Assembly (NCBI GenBank): GCA_020442235.1 | Contig: JAGRKQ010000095.1 | Location: 3,132 to 8,846 of the forward strand | Length of the DNA stretch: 5,715 nt | Direction: 5' to 3' | Source: Hyphomicrobiaceae bacterium | GTDB lineage: Bacteria > Pseudomonadota > Alphaproteobacteria > Rhizobiales > MH13 | Part shown: positions 1-5,715 of the stretch, piece by piece | Position numbering within the stretch: the stretch's first letter is position 1 | How the letters are laid out: each line of letters starts with the position of its first letter | Position numbers and translations under genes: made by a program | Notes under the pieces: generated by a model | What the model was told of the DNA's origin: nothing | Database searches by the model: none | The model's input: only the letters and a program-made list of their open reading frames with translations

Positions 1-1109
1 TCGCCGGGAAGCTGCACGTCGAAGCCGATGTCGCGAATGACCGAGCCGCCGACGACGATGGCCGGCAGATCGGCGGAAACCACCCCCTGAACCGGCAAGG
101 GCGGCAGGCCGGCCAGAAAATGCCGCACCGCCTCGAAACTGGCCGATGGATCGGCCGGCCCGCCTCCGAAAAGCCGGTCGAGGTCGATCTGGCGCGAGGA
201 CAGCACCGCCTCGAAACGCGGCGGATCGGCAAGCGCCACGACCGCATGGCCGGCGATCTCGAAGGCCGGGCCCTCGCCGGTCTGAAGCGACCAGGTGAGA
301 TTTTCCGCCCGCAAGCGATCCGGCGTCAGCTCGAAACCCGAAACCAGCCGCCAGCCGCCTTCCATTGCCGAACGTAAGACCGCCTCGCCGTCATAGCGCG
401 GCAGCCCGCCGGACAGGCTGAGGGCTCCATCGGCCTCCACGATCACCGGCGTCTGCGCCGGATAGGCGCTGAAGCGCAGCCGGATCGCACCGTCCTCGGC
501 GGTGCCGGTCGCGGCGCGGAAATCGACGATCTCGCCATCCCCAAGCCGCAGCGAACCCGCATCGAGACGCCAGGGACCGATGGCCGAAGGCGCGGAAAGC
601 CCGGCGCGCACTTCGCCGGCGAGAGGACGTTGCGTGCCATCGGGCAGAATGAGGATGATCGCGCCTTCCGAAATTGACGCGGCTTCGACCGAGATCGCGG
701 CAAGATCCACCGTGAACGGTCCCGATGGCCGGCTCTCCCCGATCAGAAGGGCGCCGTCCGGCCCGAGCGGCAGGCGTAGGACCGGCCGCTCGACGACCAG
801 ATCGAGCACCTCGATCTCGCCCTTCAGGAAAGGCGCGATGGAGAGCACCGCCTCGAAGCGCTCCGCCGTCAGAAGCGCCGGTGCGCCTTCAGCGCCAGCA
901 ACCTCCACCCCCTCGAAGCGGATCGTCGGCGTCGGCAAAAGCCTCAGATCCGTCGCGCCCGAGACCTGCACCCTGCGCCCCAGCAGCGCGCTCGCCTGCT
1001 CCTCGAAGGTCTGCCTATAGGCCGACCAGTCGACGAACAGCGGCACGACCAGCGCCGCCGTCAGAACGAGGACGAGCAGAACACCGATGGACAGGAACAG
1101 CCGGTTCAC
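1..1109 (-). CDS. AsmA family protein, N-terminal part (runs off the left edge)
   Basis: This is the first 369 residues of an AsmA-type protein; the rest lies beyond position 1. AsmA relatives are large proteins anchored in the inner membrane that project into the periplasm and are linked to outer-membrane assembly and phospholipid traffic. Seen here: an N-terminal hydrophobic segment (about residues 4-26), followed directly by the family signature VDWSAYR (27-33), then QASALLGRRVQVSG (38-51) and LRLLPTPTIRFEGVEV (55-70). The remainder is beta-rich with recurring short motifs such as RFEAVLS. I chose the GTG start at 1109 because it places the anchor and signature at the protein's very N-terminus, GGGGAG lies 10 nt upstream, and the same frame carries the dehydrogenase stop just upstream with no other start between. 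The 30-nt gap suggests co-transcription with that gene. Alphaproteobacterial members often exceed 1000 residues, so most is missing. Family call is firm; exact role is inferred. Confidence 0.88.
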   Translation of the reverse strand, partial: MNRLFLSIGVLLVLVLTAALVVPLFVDWSAYRQTFEEQASALLGRRVQVSGATDLRLLPTPTIRFEGVEVAGAEGAPALLTAERFEAVLSIAPFLKGEIEVLDLVVERPVLRLPLGPDGALLIGESRPSGPFTVDLAAISVEAASISEGAIILILPDGTQRPLAGEVRAGLSAPSAIGPWRLDAGSLRLGDGEIVDFRAATGTAEDGAIRLRFSAYPAQTPVIVEADGALSLSGGLPRYDGEAVLRSAMEGGWRLVSGFELTPDRLRAENLTWSLQTGEGPAFEIAGHAVVALADPPRFEAVLSSRQIDLDRLFGGGPADPSASFEAVRHFLAGLPPLPVQGVVSADLPAIVVGGSVIRDIGFDVQLPG

Positions 1110-1118
1110 GCGCTCATC

Positions 1119-1125
1119 TCTCCCC
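1119..1125 (-). promoter_or_regulatory. Ribosome binding site for the asmA-like gene
   Basis: On the minus strand GGGGAGA precedes the GTG start at 1109 by about 10 nt. It decides the start: an ATG at 1117 is only 2 nt from this element and opens a three-codon frame (ATG AGC GCG TGA), so the GTG is the better initiation codon. Confidence 0.55.
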
Positions 1126-1139
1126 GCGCCGCTTGTGGA

Positions 1140-2549
1140 TCAGGCAACGTCTTCCGGCAGGATCTTGCCGGGATTGAGGATGTTTTGCGGATCGAGCGCC
1201 TTCTTGATCGCTCCCATGACGGTGAGGGCCGCGCCATGCTCGGCCTGCATGTAGGGGCGCTTGCCCTGCCCGATCCCGTGCTCGCCCGTCGCCGTGCCGT
1301 CCATGGCGATGGCGCGCTGGTTGAGCCGCGACACGAAGGCCTTGGCACGGGCAACTTCATCGGCGTCCTCCATGTCGACCAGAATGAGGACATGGAAATT
1401 GCCGTCCCCGGCATGGCCGACAATCGGCGCCTGCAGCGCACTGGCTTCGATATCGGCGCGGGTTTCAGCGATGCATTCGGCAAGCCGTGAGATCGGCACG
1501 CAGACATCGGTCGAAACGCCCTTGGCGCCGGGCCGCAATTGCAGCGCCGCCCAATAGGCATCGTGGCGGGCCTGCCAGAGTTTGGTGCGCGCTTCGGGGT
1601 CGCTCGACCAGACGAGCGGTGCGGCGCCGCAGTCCTCCGCAATGGCGCCGAACAGCGCCGCCTGTTCGTCGACGCCGGCCGGCGTGCCGTGAAACTCGAC
1701 GAAAAGATGTGGCGTCTCCGGCAGATCGAGACCGGAATAGGCGTTGCATGCCTTGATCTGGAGCGCGTCGAGAAGCTCGATCCGCGCCACCGGGATCGCG
1801 CACTGGATCGTTGCGATCACCGCTTCGGCCGCCGCTTCAATGGTCGGGAAGGAGATGACCCCGCCGCCGATCGCCTCAGGAATGCCGGAAAGGCGCACGG
1901 TCAGTTCGGTGATGATGCCGAGCGTTCCTTCCGAACCGACGAGAAGCCGGGCAAGATCATAACCGGCAGACGACTTCTTCACCCTGCGCCCGGCGGTGAT
2001 CACCGTGCCGTCGGCCATGACGGCCTTCAGCGAGAGAACCACATCCTTCATCGTGCCGTATCGCACCGCATTGGTGCCGGAGGCGCGGGTCGCCGCCATG
2101 CCGCCCAGGCTGGCGTCAGCACCCGGATCGATGGGGAAAAAGAGCCCCGTATCGCGCAGGAAGCTGTTGAGCTGCGTTCGTGTCACACCCGCTTCCACCA
2201 CCGCATCGAGATCTTCGGCATGGACGGCGAGAACCCGGTTCATCTGCGACAGGTCGATGGAAAGCCCGCCCAGCGGCGCATTGACATGGCCTTCAAGCGA
2301 ACTGCCGGTTCCAAACGCGATCACCGGAAGAGCATGTTCGGCGGCGATGGCGACGGCGTGCGCGACATCCTCGGTGGAGCGGGCAAAGAGCACCGCATCC
2401 GGCGGTTCCGGGGCGATCCAGGTGGTGGTGTGGGCATGCTGGCCGCAGATCGCCTCGCCGGTCTGAAGCTGATCTCCGAATGCCTGTTTCAGCACCGAAA
2501 GCGCCAGGGAATAACGCCCCGCATCGGCGTTTCTCGCCGCCTGGTTCAT
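1140..2549 (-). CDS. FAD-dependent D-lactate dehydrogenase (GlcD/LDHD family)
   Basis: A 469-residue flavoprotein that probably oxidises D-lactate, or a similar D-2-hydroxy acid, to the 2-oxo acid and passes electrons to the respiratory chain (cytochrome c or quinone). The N-terminal FAD-binding PCMH domain (about 50-225) shows GTGSSLEGHVNAP (80-92), DPGADASLGGMAATRASG (141-158), KSSAGYDLARLLVGSEGTLG (192-211). The C-terminal FAD-oxidase domain shows STDVCVP (346-352), HAGDGNFH (379-386, expected metal and substrate histidines), GEHGIGQGK (422-430), and the closing NILNPGKI (456-463). The length is normal for single-subunit D-lactate dehydrogenases, and I see no iron-sulfur domain. No glcE, glcF or lactate permease gene lies in the window, which argues against a three-subunit glycolate oxidase, though GlcD itself is a close relative. 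The ATG at 2549 has a good Shine-Dalgarno. Family is certain; substrate is inferred from motif style. Confidence 0.93.
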   Translation of the reverse strand: MNQAARNADAGRYSLALSVLKQAFGDQLQTGEAICGQHAHTTTWIAPEPPDAVLFARSTEDVAHAVAIAAEHALPVIAFGTGSSLEGHVNAPLGGLSIDLSQMNRVLAVHAEDLDAVVEAGVTRTQLNSFLRDTGLFFPIDPGADASLGGMAATRASGTNAVRYGTMKDVVLSLKAVMADGTVITAGRRVKKSSAGYDLARLLVGSEGTLGIITELTVRLSGIPEAIGGGVISFPTIEAAAEAVIATIQCAIPVARIELLDALQIKACNAYSGLDLPETPHLFVEFHGTPAGVDEQAALFGAIAEDCGAAPLVWSSDPEARTKLWQARHDAYWAALQLRPGAKGVSTDVCVPISRLAECIAETRADIEASALQAPIVGHAGDGNFHVLILVDMEDADEVARAKAFVSRLNQRAIAMDGTATGEHGIGQGKRPYMQAEHGAALTVMGAIKKALDPQNILNPGKILPEDVA

Positions 2550-2552
2550 GGT

Positions 2553-2561
2553 CTCTCTCCC
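2553..2561 (-). promoter_or_regulatory. Ribosome binding site for the D-lactate dehydrogenase
   Basis: The minus strand reads GGGAGAGAG just upstream of the ATG at 2549. The GGGAG core is 7 nt from the start, which is near-ideal spacing and fixes this start codon. Confidence 0.7.
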
Positions 2562-2586
2562 GTGCGGTCATCGCGACCTTTCGGGC

Positions 2587-2615
2587 ATGCTGGCCGGGCC
2601 ACGCGGCGCTTTCAA
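2587..2615 (-). promoter_or_regulatory. Possible weak promoter for the dehydrogenase-asmA pair
   Basis: In the 91-nt gap after the methyltransferase, the minus strand has TTGAAA, a 17-nt spacer, then CAGCAT. The -35 matches the consensus well; the -10 matches at only three of six positions. It would start transcription about 30 nt before the dehydrogenase ATG. The spacer contains the inverted repeat TGGCC-G-GGCCA (2591-2601). The alternative is read-through from the methyltransferase. This is an eye match only. The rest of the gap shows no clear terminator. Confidence 0.25.
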
Positions 2616-2640
2616 GGCCTGATCGGCACGAAGCCCTGTT

Positions 2641-3540
2641 TCAGCGGAAGAGACGCCTGACGTGACGGCCCAGCTTGCCGAGGGCGTAAAGATAAGTGTG
2701 CGGCTTCAGGAACTGGCGCGGCACAGTGTTGTCGAGGAAAAATTCCCGCATCCGGGAGCCATGACGCGGATAGGTCATCCAGTCCTCAGCCGGTGTCTCG
2801 ACCCGCCGGAAGACGCATTCGCAGGGGCGCGTCGACGCCACCAGTTCAAAGCCGGCCCGCAGCGCCATCATCTCCAGCGTTTTCTGGTTGAAACCGTGCA
2901 GATGGCCATAATGCCAGCGCCCGAGCGCCGGGCGGTTGGCATCGAGAAGGTCGGGCACCACGAAGAAGAACAGCCCGCCCGGTTTCAGCCAGGCCCGCAC
3001 CGCGCGCATCGCCGCCAGCGGGTCGGTCAGATGTTCGAAGACATGGTGCGTCGTCACCGCATCGAACTGGCCATCCGGGTAGAGCCCCTCGCGCCAGCCG
3101 GTGATGCGGATCGTGATCCCGTAGCGGTCGATACCGGCGCTGGCATAGCCGATGTTCGGCTCCATGCCCTCCGCCTCGTAGCCGGCCTCCTTGAGGGCAT
3201 GGACGAACTCGCCGGAGGATGCGCCGAAATCGAGCACCCGTGCGCCTGGCTGGAGGCGTTCCCTGACCAGAACGAGGCGGTTTTGCGCCGAAACCTTCGC
3301 CTTGGCCACGACCTTGTCGCTCGGCGTTTCGGCGCCGTGATACTCCACCCGGTAGTCGTCGCGGTAATATTCTTCCGCCTGTTCGGGCTCGGGAAGCGGA
3401 TCCACCCGCACCAGCCCGCAAACCTCGCAGACCACATTGATCAGCGGTTTCATGTGCCGGTCGCGCGTACCGACGATCACGGCCCGGTCGCTGCCGCAAA
3501 GCCGGCACTGGCCGTGTGGCGTTTCTGCATGCCCTGTCAT
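2641..3540 (-). CDS. Class I SAM-dependent methyltransferase with N-terminal zinc-binding motif
   Basis: A 299-residue predicted methyltransferase. Two CxxC pairs near the N-terminus (CRLCG, C12/C15; CEVCG, C38/C41) form a likely zinc site, as in the C-methyltransferase-like families that modify sugars or secondary metabolites. A Rossmann SAM-binding fold follows: motif I VLDFGASSGEF (102-112), an acidic strand end in AEGMEPN (123-129), the post-motif segment FDAVTTHHVFEHLTDP (159-174), and LKPGGLFFFVVP (185-196). HLHGFN (213-218) and GF (230-231) fit the usual tail of this group. The C-terminus is basic (GRHVRRLFR). I chose the ATG at 3540 because it begins just before the first CxxC; the frame is open to 3774, but that extension has no recognisable domain and crosses the divergent intergenic region. 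No strong Shine-Dalgarno is visible. No sugar or polyketide genes are adjacent, so the substrate is unknown. Confidence 0.87.
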   Translation of the reverse strand: MTGHAETPHGQCRLCGSDRAVIVGTRDRHMKPLINVVCEVCGLVRVDPLPEPEQAEEYYRDDYRVEYHGAETPSDKVVAKAKVSAQNRLVLVRERLQPGARVLDFGASSGEFVHALKEAGYEAEGMEPNIGYASAGIDRYGITIRITGWREGLYPDGQFDAVTTHHVFEHLTDPLAAMRAVRAWLKPGGLFFFVVPDLLDANRPALGRWHYGHLHGFNQKTLEMMALRAGFELVASTRPCECVFRRVETPAEDWMTYPRHGSRMREFFLDNTVPRQFLKPHTYLYALGKLGRHVRRLFR

Positions 3541-3563
3541 CGCAGCCCCCGACTTCCCCAACG

Positions 3564-3573
3564 TTATGCATAA
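3564..3573. promoter_or_regulatory. AT-rich perfect palindrome in the divergent intergenic region
   Basis: TTATGCATAA is a perfect 10-bp palindrome and the most AT-rich patch between the divergent methyltransferase and CLC genes. It could be an operator or part of a promoter serving either gene. The regulator is unknown, and a 10-bp palindrome can occur by chance. Confidence 0.3.
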
Positions 3574-3595
3574 AGATGCCGTATCGAACTGGCCA
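3567..3595 (-). promoter_or_regulatory. Possible weak promoter for the methyltransferase gene
   Basis: The minus strand has TGGCCA (four of six -35 matches), a 17-nt spacer, and TATGCA (three of six -10 matches, overlapping the palindrome). A transcript would begin about 20 nt before the ATG at 3540. The match is weak and the position is the main support. Confidence 0.2.
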
Positions 3596-3644
3596 GCCCC
3601 GACGAATGCGGACCTCGGCTTCACCGGCTTCAGGGGAATCCCGC

Positions 3645-3673
3645 GCGACAAGGCCGCGCGAGTCTGTCTATGG
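3645..3673 (+). promoter_or_regulatory. Possible weak promoter for the CLC gene
   Basis: GCGACA, a 17-nt spacer and CTATGG resemble the alphaproteobacterial housekeeping pattern (TTGAC / CTATAT) at four of six positions in each box. Transcription would start near 3680, downstream of the ATG at 3566 and about 27 nt before the GTG at 3707. If real, it favours the shorter CLC protein. Eye match only. Confidence 0.25.
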
Positions 3674-3706
3674 TTCGGCGAGGTTGCGCAGGTCCCCGGT
3701 GGCGAA

Positions 3707-5344
3707 GTGGCGTTGAACGCAAAACAGTTTCTGGCGCTCGGCTGGACCAGCATTCGCGGCTGGGTCCGCCCCAATCTCGTTTATGTGCGCGAGCACCGGC
3801 TGTGGACTTTGTGGTTTCTGGCCGCCGGAATCGGTCTGGGCACGTCGCTCGCCGCGGTGCTCTTCCGCGAGGCCATCGCCATTGTGCAATGGCCCTGGCT
3901 CGGCACGATGAGCGAAAACATCGCCAGCGCTGCGCGCGCGCTCGACTGGTGGATGGTGCTTCTGGTGCCCGGTCTTGGCGGACTGATCGTCGGGCTGCTG
4001 CTGACCGCCATCCAGCCCGGACGGCGCGCCGGCGGTGTTGCCGATGTGATCGAGGCCAAGCTCGACCCGAGCCGGGCCCTGCCCTTCACGCCGGGCCTGT
4101 CTTCGGCGGCGATCACCGCCCTCGGCCTCGGTTTCGGCGCCAGCGCCGGCCGCGAAGGTCCTGTTGTGCATCTCGGCGCAACGCTCGCCGCGACGCTCGG
4201 CCGGGCCTTCAACCTGCCACCTTCGGCACAACGCACGCTTCTGGCCTGTGGCGTTGCCGGTGCCGTCTCGGCGTCCTTCAACGCGCCGATCGCCGGCGTT
4301 CTCTTCGCCCATGAGGTCATTCTCGGCCATTACGCCATCTCGGCCTTCGTGCCGATCGTCATTGCCTCGGTGACGGGAACGCTTCTGAGCCGCATCTATT
4401 TCGGCGACATCGCCGCCTTTTCCATTCCCGCCTACCAGATCACCTCCTATTGGGAGTTCCCGGCCTTCGCGCTGCTCGGCATCGTTTGCGCGCTGGTGGC
4501 GATCATCTTCCAGTTCGCCCTGATCGGCACCGACTTCGTTGCCCGCAACGTGCGCATGCCGCTGTGGATGCGCCCGGCCATCGGCGGACTTCTGGTCGGG
4601 GCCATCGCCCTGTGGTTCCCGCAGGTTCTGGGCGTCGGCTACCAACCGACCGACCTTGCCTTGCGCAACCAGTTGCCGCTCGATCTTCTCTTCATGCTCC
4701 TGATCGCCAAGACGGCGGCGACCGCGATCACGCTCGCCTCGCGCTTTGGCGGCGGCATCTTTTCGCCCTCGCTCTATCTCGGGGCCATGGCCGGCGGGGC
4801 CTTCGGCCTGATCGCCGGCGGGGTTTTCCCCGAAATGGCTTCGTCGGAAGGGCTATACGCCATTCTCGGCATGGGCGCGGTTGCCGCCGCCGTTCTTGGC
4901 GCGCCGGTTTCCACCACCATGATCATCTTCGAGCTGACCGGCGGCTATGCGCTGTCGCTCGCCCTGCTTCTGACGGTTTCCATCGCCAACGGCATCAGCC
5001 AGGCCGTCCACGGGCGCTCCTATTTCCACTGGCAGCTGGAAGCGCGCGGCATCGCGGTGTCGGACGGCCCGCACGCCCAGTTGATGCGTCAGATCCGGGT
5101 GCGCGCCTTCATGGACCGGCTGGACGGCGACGACCCGCCCGAAGTCACCGAAGACATGCCCTTCCTGACCGCCGAGGACACGCTGGAACACGCGCTGCGC
5201 CTTTTCGACGAGCACGGCACATCGCGCCTTCCGGTGATCGAAAGCAAATTGACGATGAAGGTGACCGGCCACGCCCTTCAGGTGCGCGCGCTGCGTCATT
5301 TCAACGAAGCCCTGATCGACACCTCGGTGGAAGAGCACCGCTAG
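3707..5344 (+). CDS. CLC-family chloride channel/transporter with C-terminal CBS-like region
   Basis: A polytopic inner-membrane CLC protein of 545 residues from the GTG start, expected to move chloride or another anion. Motifs in order: AGGVADV (108-114) where the family has GSGIP; GREGP (148-152) with gating glutamate E150; FNAPIAGVLFAHEV (191-204); GGGIFSPSLYLG (348-359); APVSTTMIIFELTGGY (399-414); and GRSYFHWQLEARG (436-448). Many hydrophobic helices span about 34-432. A soluble tail (about 464-543) resembles CBS sequence, including LTAEDTLEHALRLFDEHGTSRLPV and the ending GHA...NEALIDTSVEEHR, but is short for a full CBS pair. Start is uncertain. The ATG at 3566 gives 592 residues but lies in the AT-rich palindrome, lacks a Shine-Dalgarno and adds an unremarkable leader; the GTG has GGTGG just upstream and begins where family-like sequence begins. 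Ion-path substitutions leave channel versus exchanger open. Confidence 0.92.
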   Translation: MALNAKQFLALGWTSIRGWVRPNLVYVREHRLWTLWFLAAGIGLGTSLAAVLFREAIAIVQWPWLGTMSENIASAARALDWWMVLLVPGLGGLIVGLLLTAIQPGRRAGGVADVIEAKLDPSRALPFTPGLSSAAITALGLGFGASAGREGPVVHLGATLAATLGRAFNLPPSAQRTLLACGVAGAVSASFNAPIAGVLFAHEVILGHYAISAFVPIVIASVTGTLLSRIYFGDIAAFSIPAYQITSYWEFPAFALLGIVCALVAIIFQFALIGTDFVARNVRMPLWMRPAIGGLLVGAIALWFPQVLGVGYQPTDLALRNQLPLDLLFMLLIAKTAATAITLASRFGGGIFSPSLYLGAMAGGAFGLIAGGVFPEMASSEGLYAILGMGAVAAAVLGAPVSTTMIIFELTGGYALSLALLLTVSIANGISQAVHGRSYFHWQLEARGIAVSDGPHAQLMRQIRVRAFMDRLDGDDPPEVTEDMPFLTAEDTLEHALRLFDEHGTSRLPVIESKLTMKVTGHALQVRALRHFNEALIDTSVEEHR

Positions 5345-5365
5345 ACCGGCCCGGCCCCTGGCAAT

Positions 5366-5394
5366 TTCGGCGTTCCGGCCCATCTCTGCTATCA
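5366..5394 (+). promoter_or_regulatory. Possible promoter for the UvrD-type helicase gene
   Basis: TTCGGC, a 17-nt spacer and CTATCA lie in the 111-nt gap after the CLC stop. The -10 fits the alphaproteobacterial CTATxx style; the -35 is weak. Predicted transcription would start near 5400, about 55 nt before the ATG at 5456. I see no LexA-type box: a GTTC half-site at 5372 has no partner at the required spacing. No clear terminator hairpin follows the CLC gene. Confidence 0.3.
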
Positions 5395-5455
5395 AAGCGC
5401 ATGGATTCGCGGCGTCGCCCGCTTCGCCCCGCAACCTTTCTGCCCTGCATCGCCC

Positions 5456-5715
5456 ATGACCCCTCCCGACAATGCCGACGCCAATGCCCGCCCGCTCTCG
5501 ATCGCCGAGCGGGCCATGGCGGCGCGCCATGCCGATGCACCGTGGTTCGACCGGCTGAACCCGGAACAGCACCGCGCCGTCAACACGCTCGATGGGCCGC
5601 TCCTGGTGCTGGCCGGCGCCGGCACCGGCAAGACCCGCGTCCTGACCGCCCGCATCGCGCATATTCTCGGCACCGGCCGGGCCTTTCCCTCCCAGATCCT
5701 CGCCGTCACCTTCAC
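5456..5715 (+). CDS. UvrD/PcrA-type superfamily 1 DNA helicase, N-terminal part (runs off the right edge)
   Basis: The first 86 residues of an ATP-dependent 3'-5' DNA helicase of the UvrD/PcrA/Rep family, which unwinds DNA in excision repair, mismatch repair or replication restart. Visible motifs are the Q motif LNPEQHRAV (34-42), Walker [10 protein letters not shown] (53-61), and the beginning of motif Ia, ILAVTFT (81-87, the last codon cut). A low-complexity leader of about 30 residues precedes the Q motif. The ATG at 5456 is the only start in this frame after the CLC stop; an ATG at 5401 is in another frame and encodes nothing family-like. There is no good Shine-Dalgarno. The gene follows the CLC gene by 111 nt on the same strand, with its own possible promoter. 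Walker A and Q motifs make the family secure; which paralogue cannot be told from this part. Confidence 0.9.
   Translation, partial: MTPPDNADANARPLSIAERAMAARHADAPWFDRLNPEQHRAVNTLDGPLLVLAGAGTGKTRVLTARIAHILGTGRAFPSQILAVTF

Noticed and set aside
502..1177. Plus- and minus-strand frames of 86 to 172 codons over the left end
   Set aside because: They are shadows of the asmA-like gene, which begins with GTG and leaves the window; their translations are Arg/Pro/Ser-rich noise.
1539..2660. Long plus-strand open frame (373 codons) opposite the dehydrogenase
   Set aside because: It is antisense to a gene with unmistakable motifs; its translation is rich in Arg, Gly and His with no domain, as expected for shadow frames in GC-rich DNA.
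3437..3565. Upstream extension of the CLC frame to an ATG at 3437
   Set aside because: It would overlap the first 100 bases of the methyltransferase on the other strand, and the added residues have no membrane or family character.
2662..3573. Long plus-strand open frame opposite the methyltransferase
   Set aside because: It is antisense to the methyltransferase motifs, with no recognisable domain and no Shine-Dalgarno.
3541..3774. Upstream extension of the methyltransferase frame to 3774
   Set aside because: The extra 78 residues precede the zinc motif, match no domain, and would overlap the CLC start region.
3668..4645. Long minus-strand open frame opposite the CLC gene
   Set aside because: The translation is Asp/Gly/Arg/Gln-rich and repetitive, mirroring membrane-helix codons on the other strand; it is not a credible protein.
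5366..5400. Possible LexA (SOS) box upstream of the helicase
   Set aside because: The alphaproteobacterial box needs GTTC-N7-GTTC; only the first half-site is present, and the second position reads TCTC.
4853..5662. Minus-strand open frame spanning the end of CLC and the start of the helicase
   Set aside because: It overlaps two supported genes and encodes no family-like sequence.

Overview
The window looks like an ordinary chromosomal segment of a high-GC alphaproteobacterium, most likely of the rhizobial order (Hyphomicrobiales). This rests on the strong G/C third-position bias, the AsmA and UvrD sequence styles and weak CTATxx-like -10 elements. I cannot name the genus. I see no RNA gene, insertion sequence, phage gene, CRISPR array or tRNA, and no convincing sign of recent transfer.

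The left 3.5 kb is a leftward cluster on the minus strand. Read in the direction of transcription it holds a zinc-binding-type SAM methyltransferase (3540 to 2641), an FAD-dependent D-lactate dehydrogenase of the GlcD/LDHD family (2549 to 1140), and the N-terminal 369 residues of an AsmA-family envelope protein (1109 running off the left edge). The dehydrogenase and AsmA genes are only 30 nt apart and probably co-transcribed. The methyltransferase is separated from the dehydrogenase by 91 nt and may or may not share the transcript.

The right 2.0 kb is on the plus strand. It holds a CLC-family chloride channel/transporter with a C-terminal CBS-like region (best start 3707, possible ATG at 3566, end 5344), then the first 86 residues of a UvrD/PcrA-type helicase (from 5456, running off the right edge). 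The two clusters diverge from an intergenic region of about 166 nt (3541-3706) that holds the AT-rich palindrome TTATGCATAA and weak promoter-like elements in both directions.

The genes do not form an obvious pathway: lactate respiration, an orphan methyltransferase, envelope lipid homeostasis, anion transport and DNA repair. I found no new multi-gene system. The most interesting point is the CLC protein. It keeps the gating glutamate, but the positions matching the central serine, internal proton glutamate and central tyrosine of the E. coli exchanger appear to be Gly, Val and Phe. Both same-strand junctions (dehydrogenase-asmA and clc-uvrD) are also in frame and open apart from a single stop codon.
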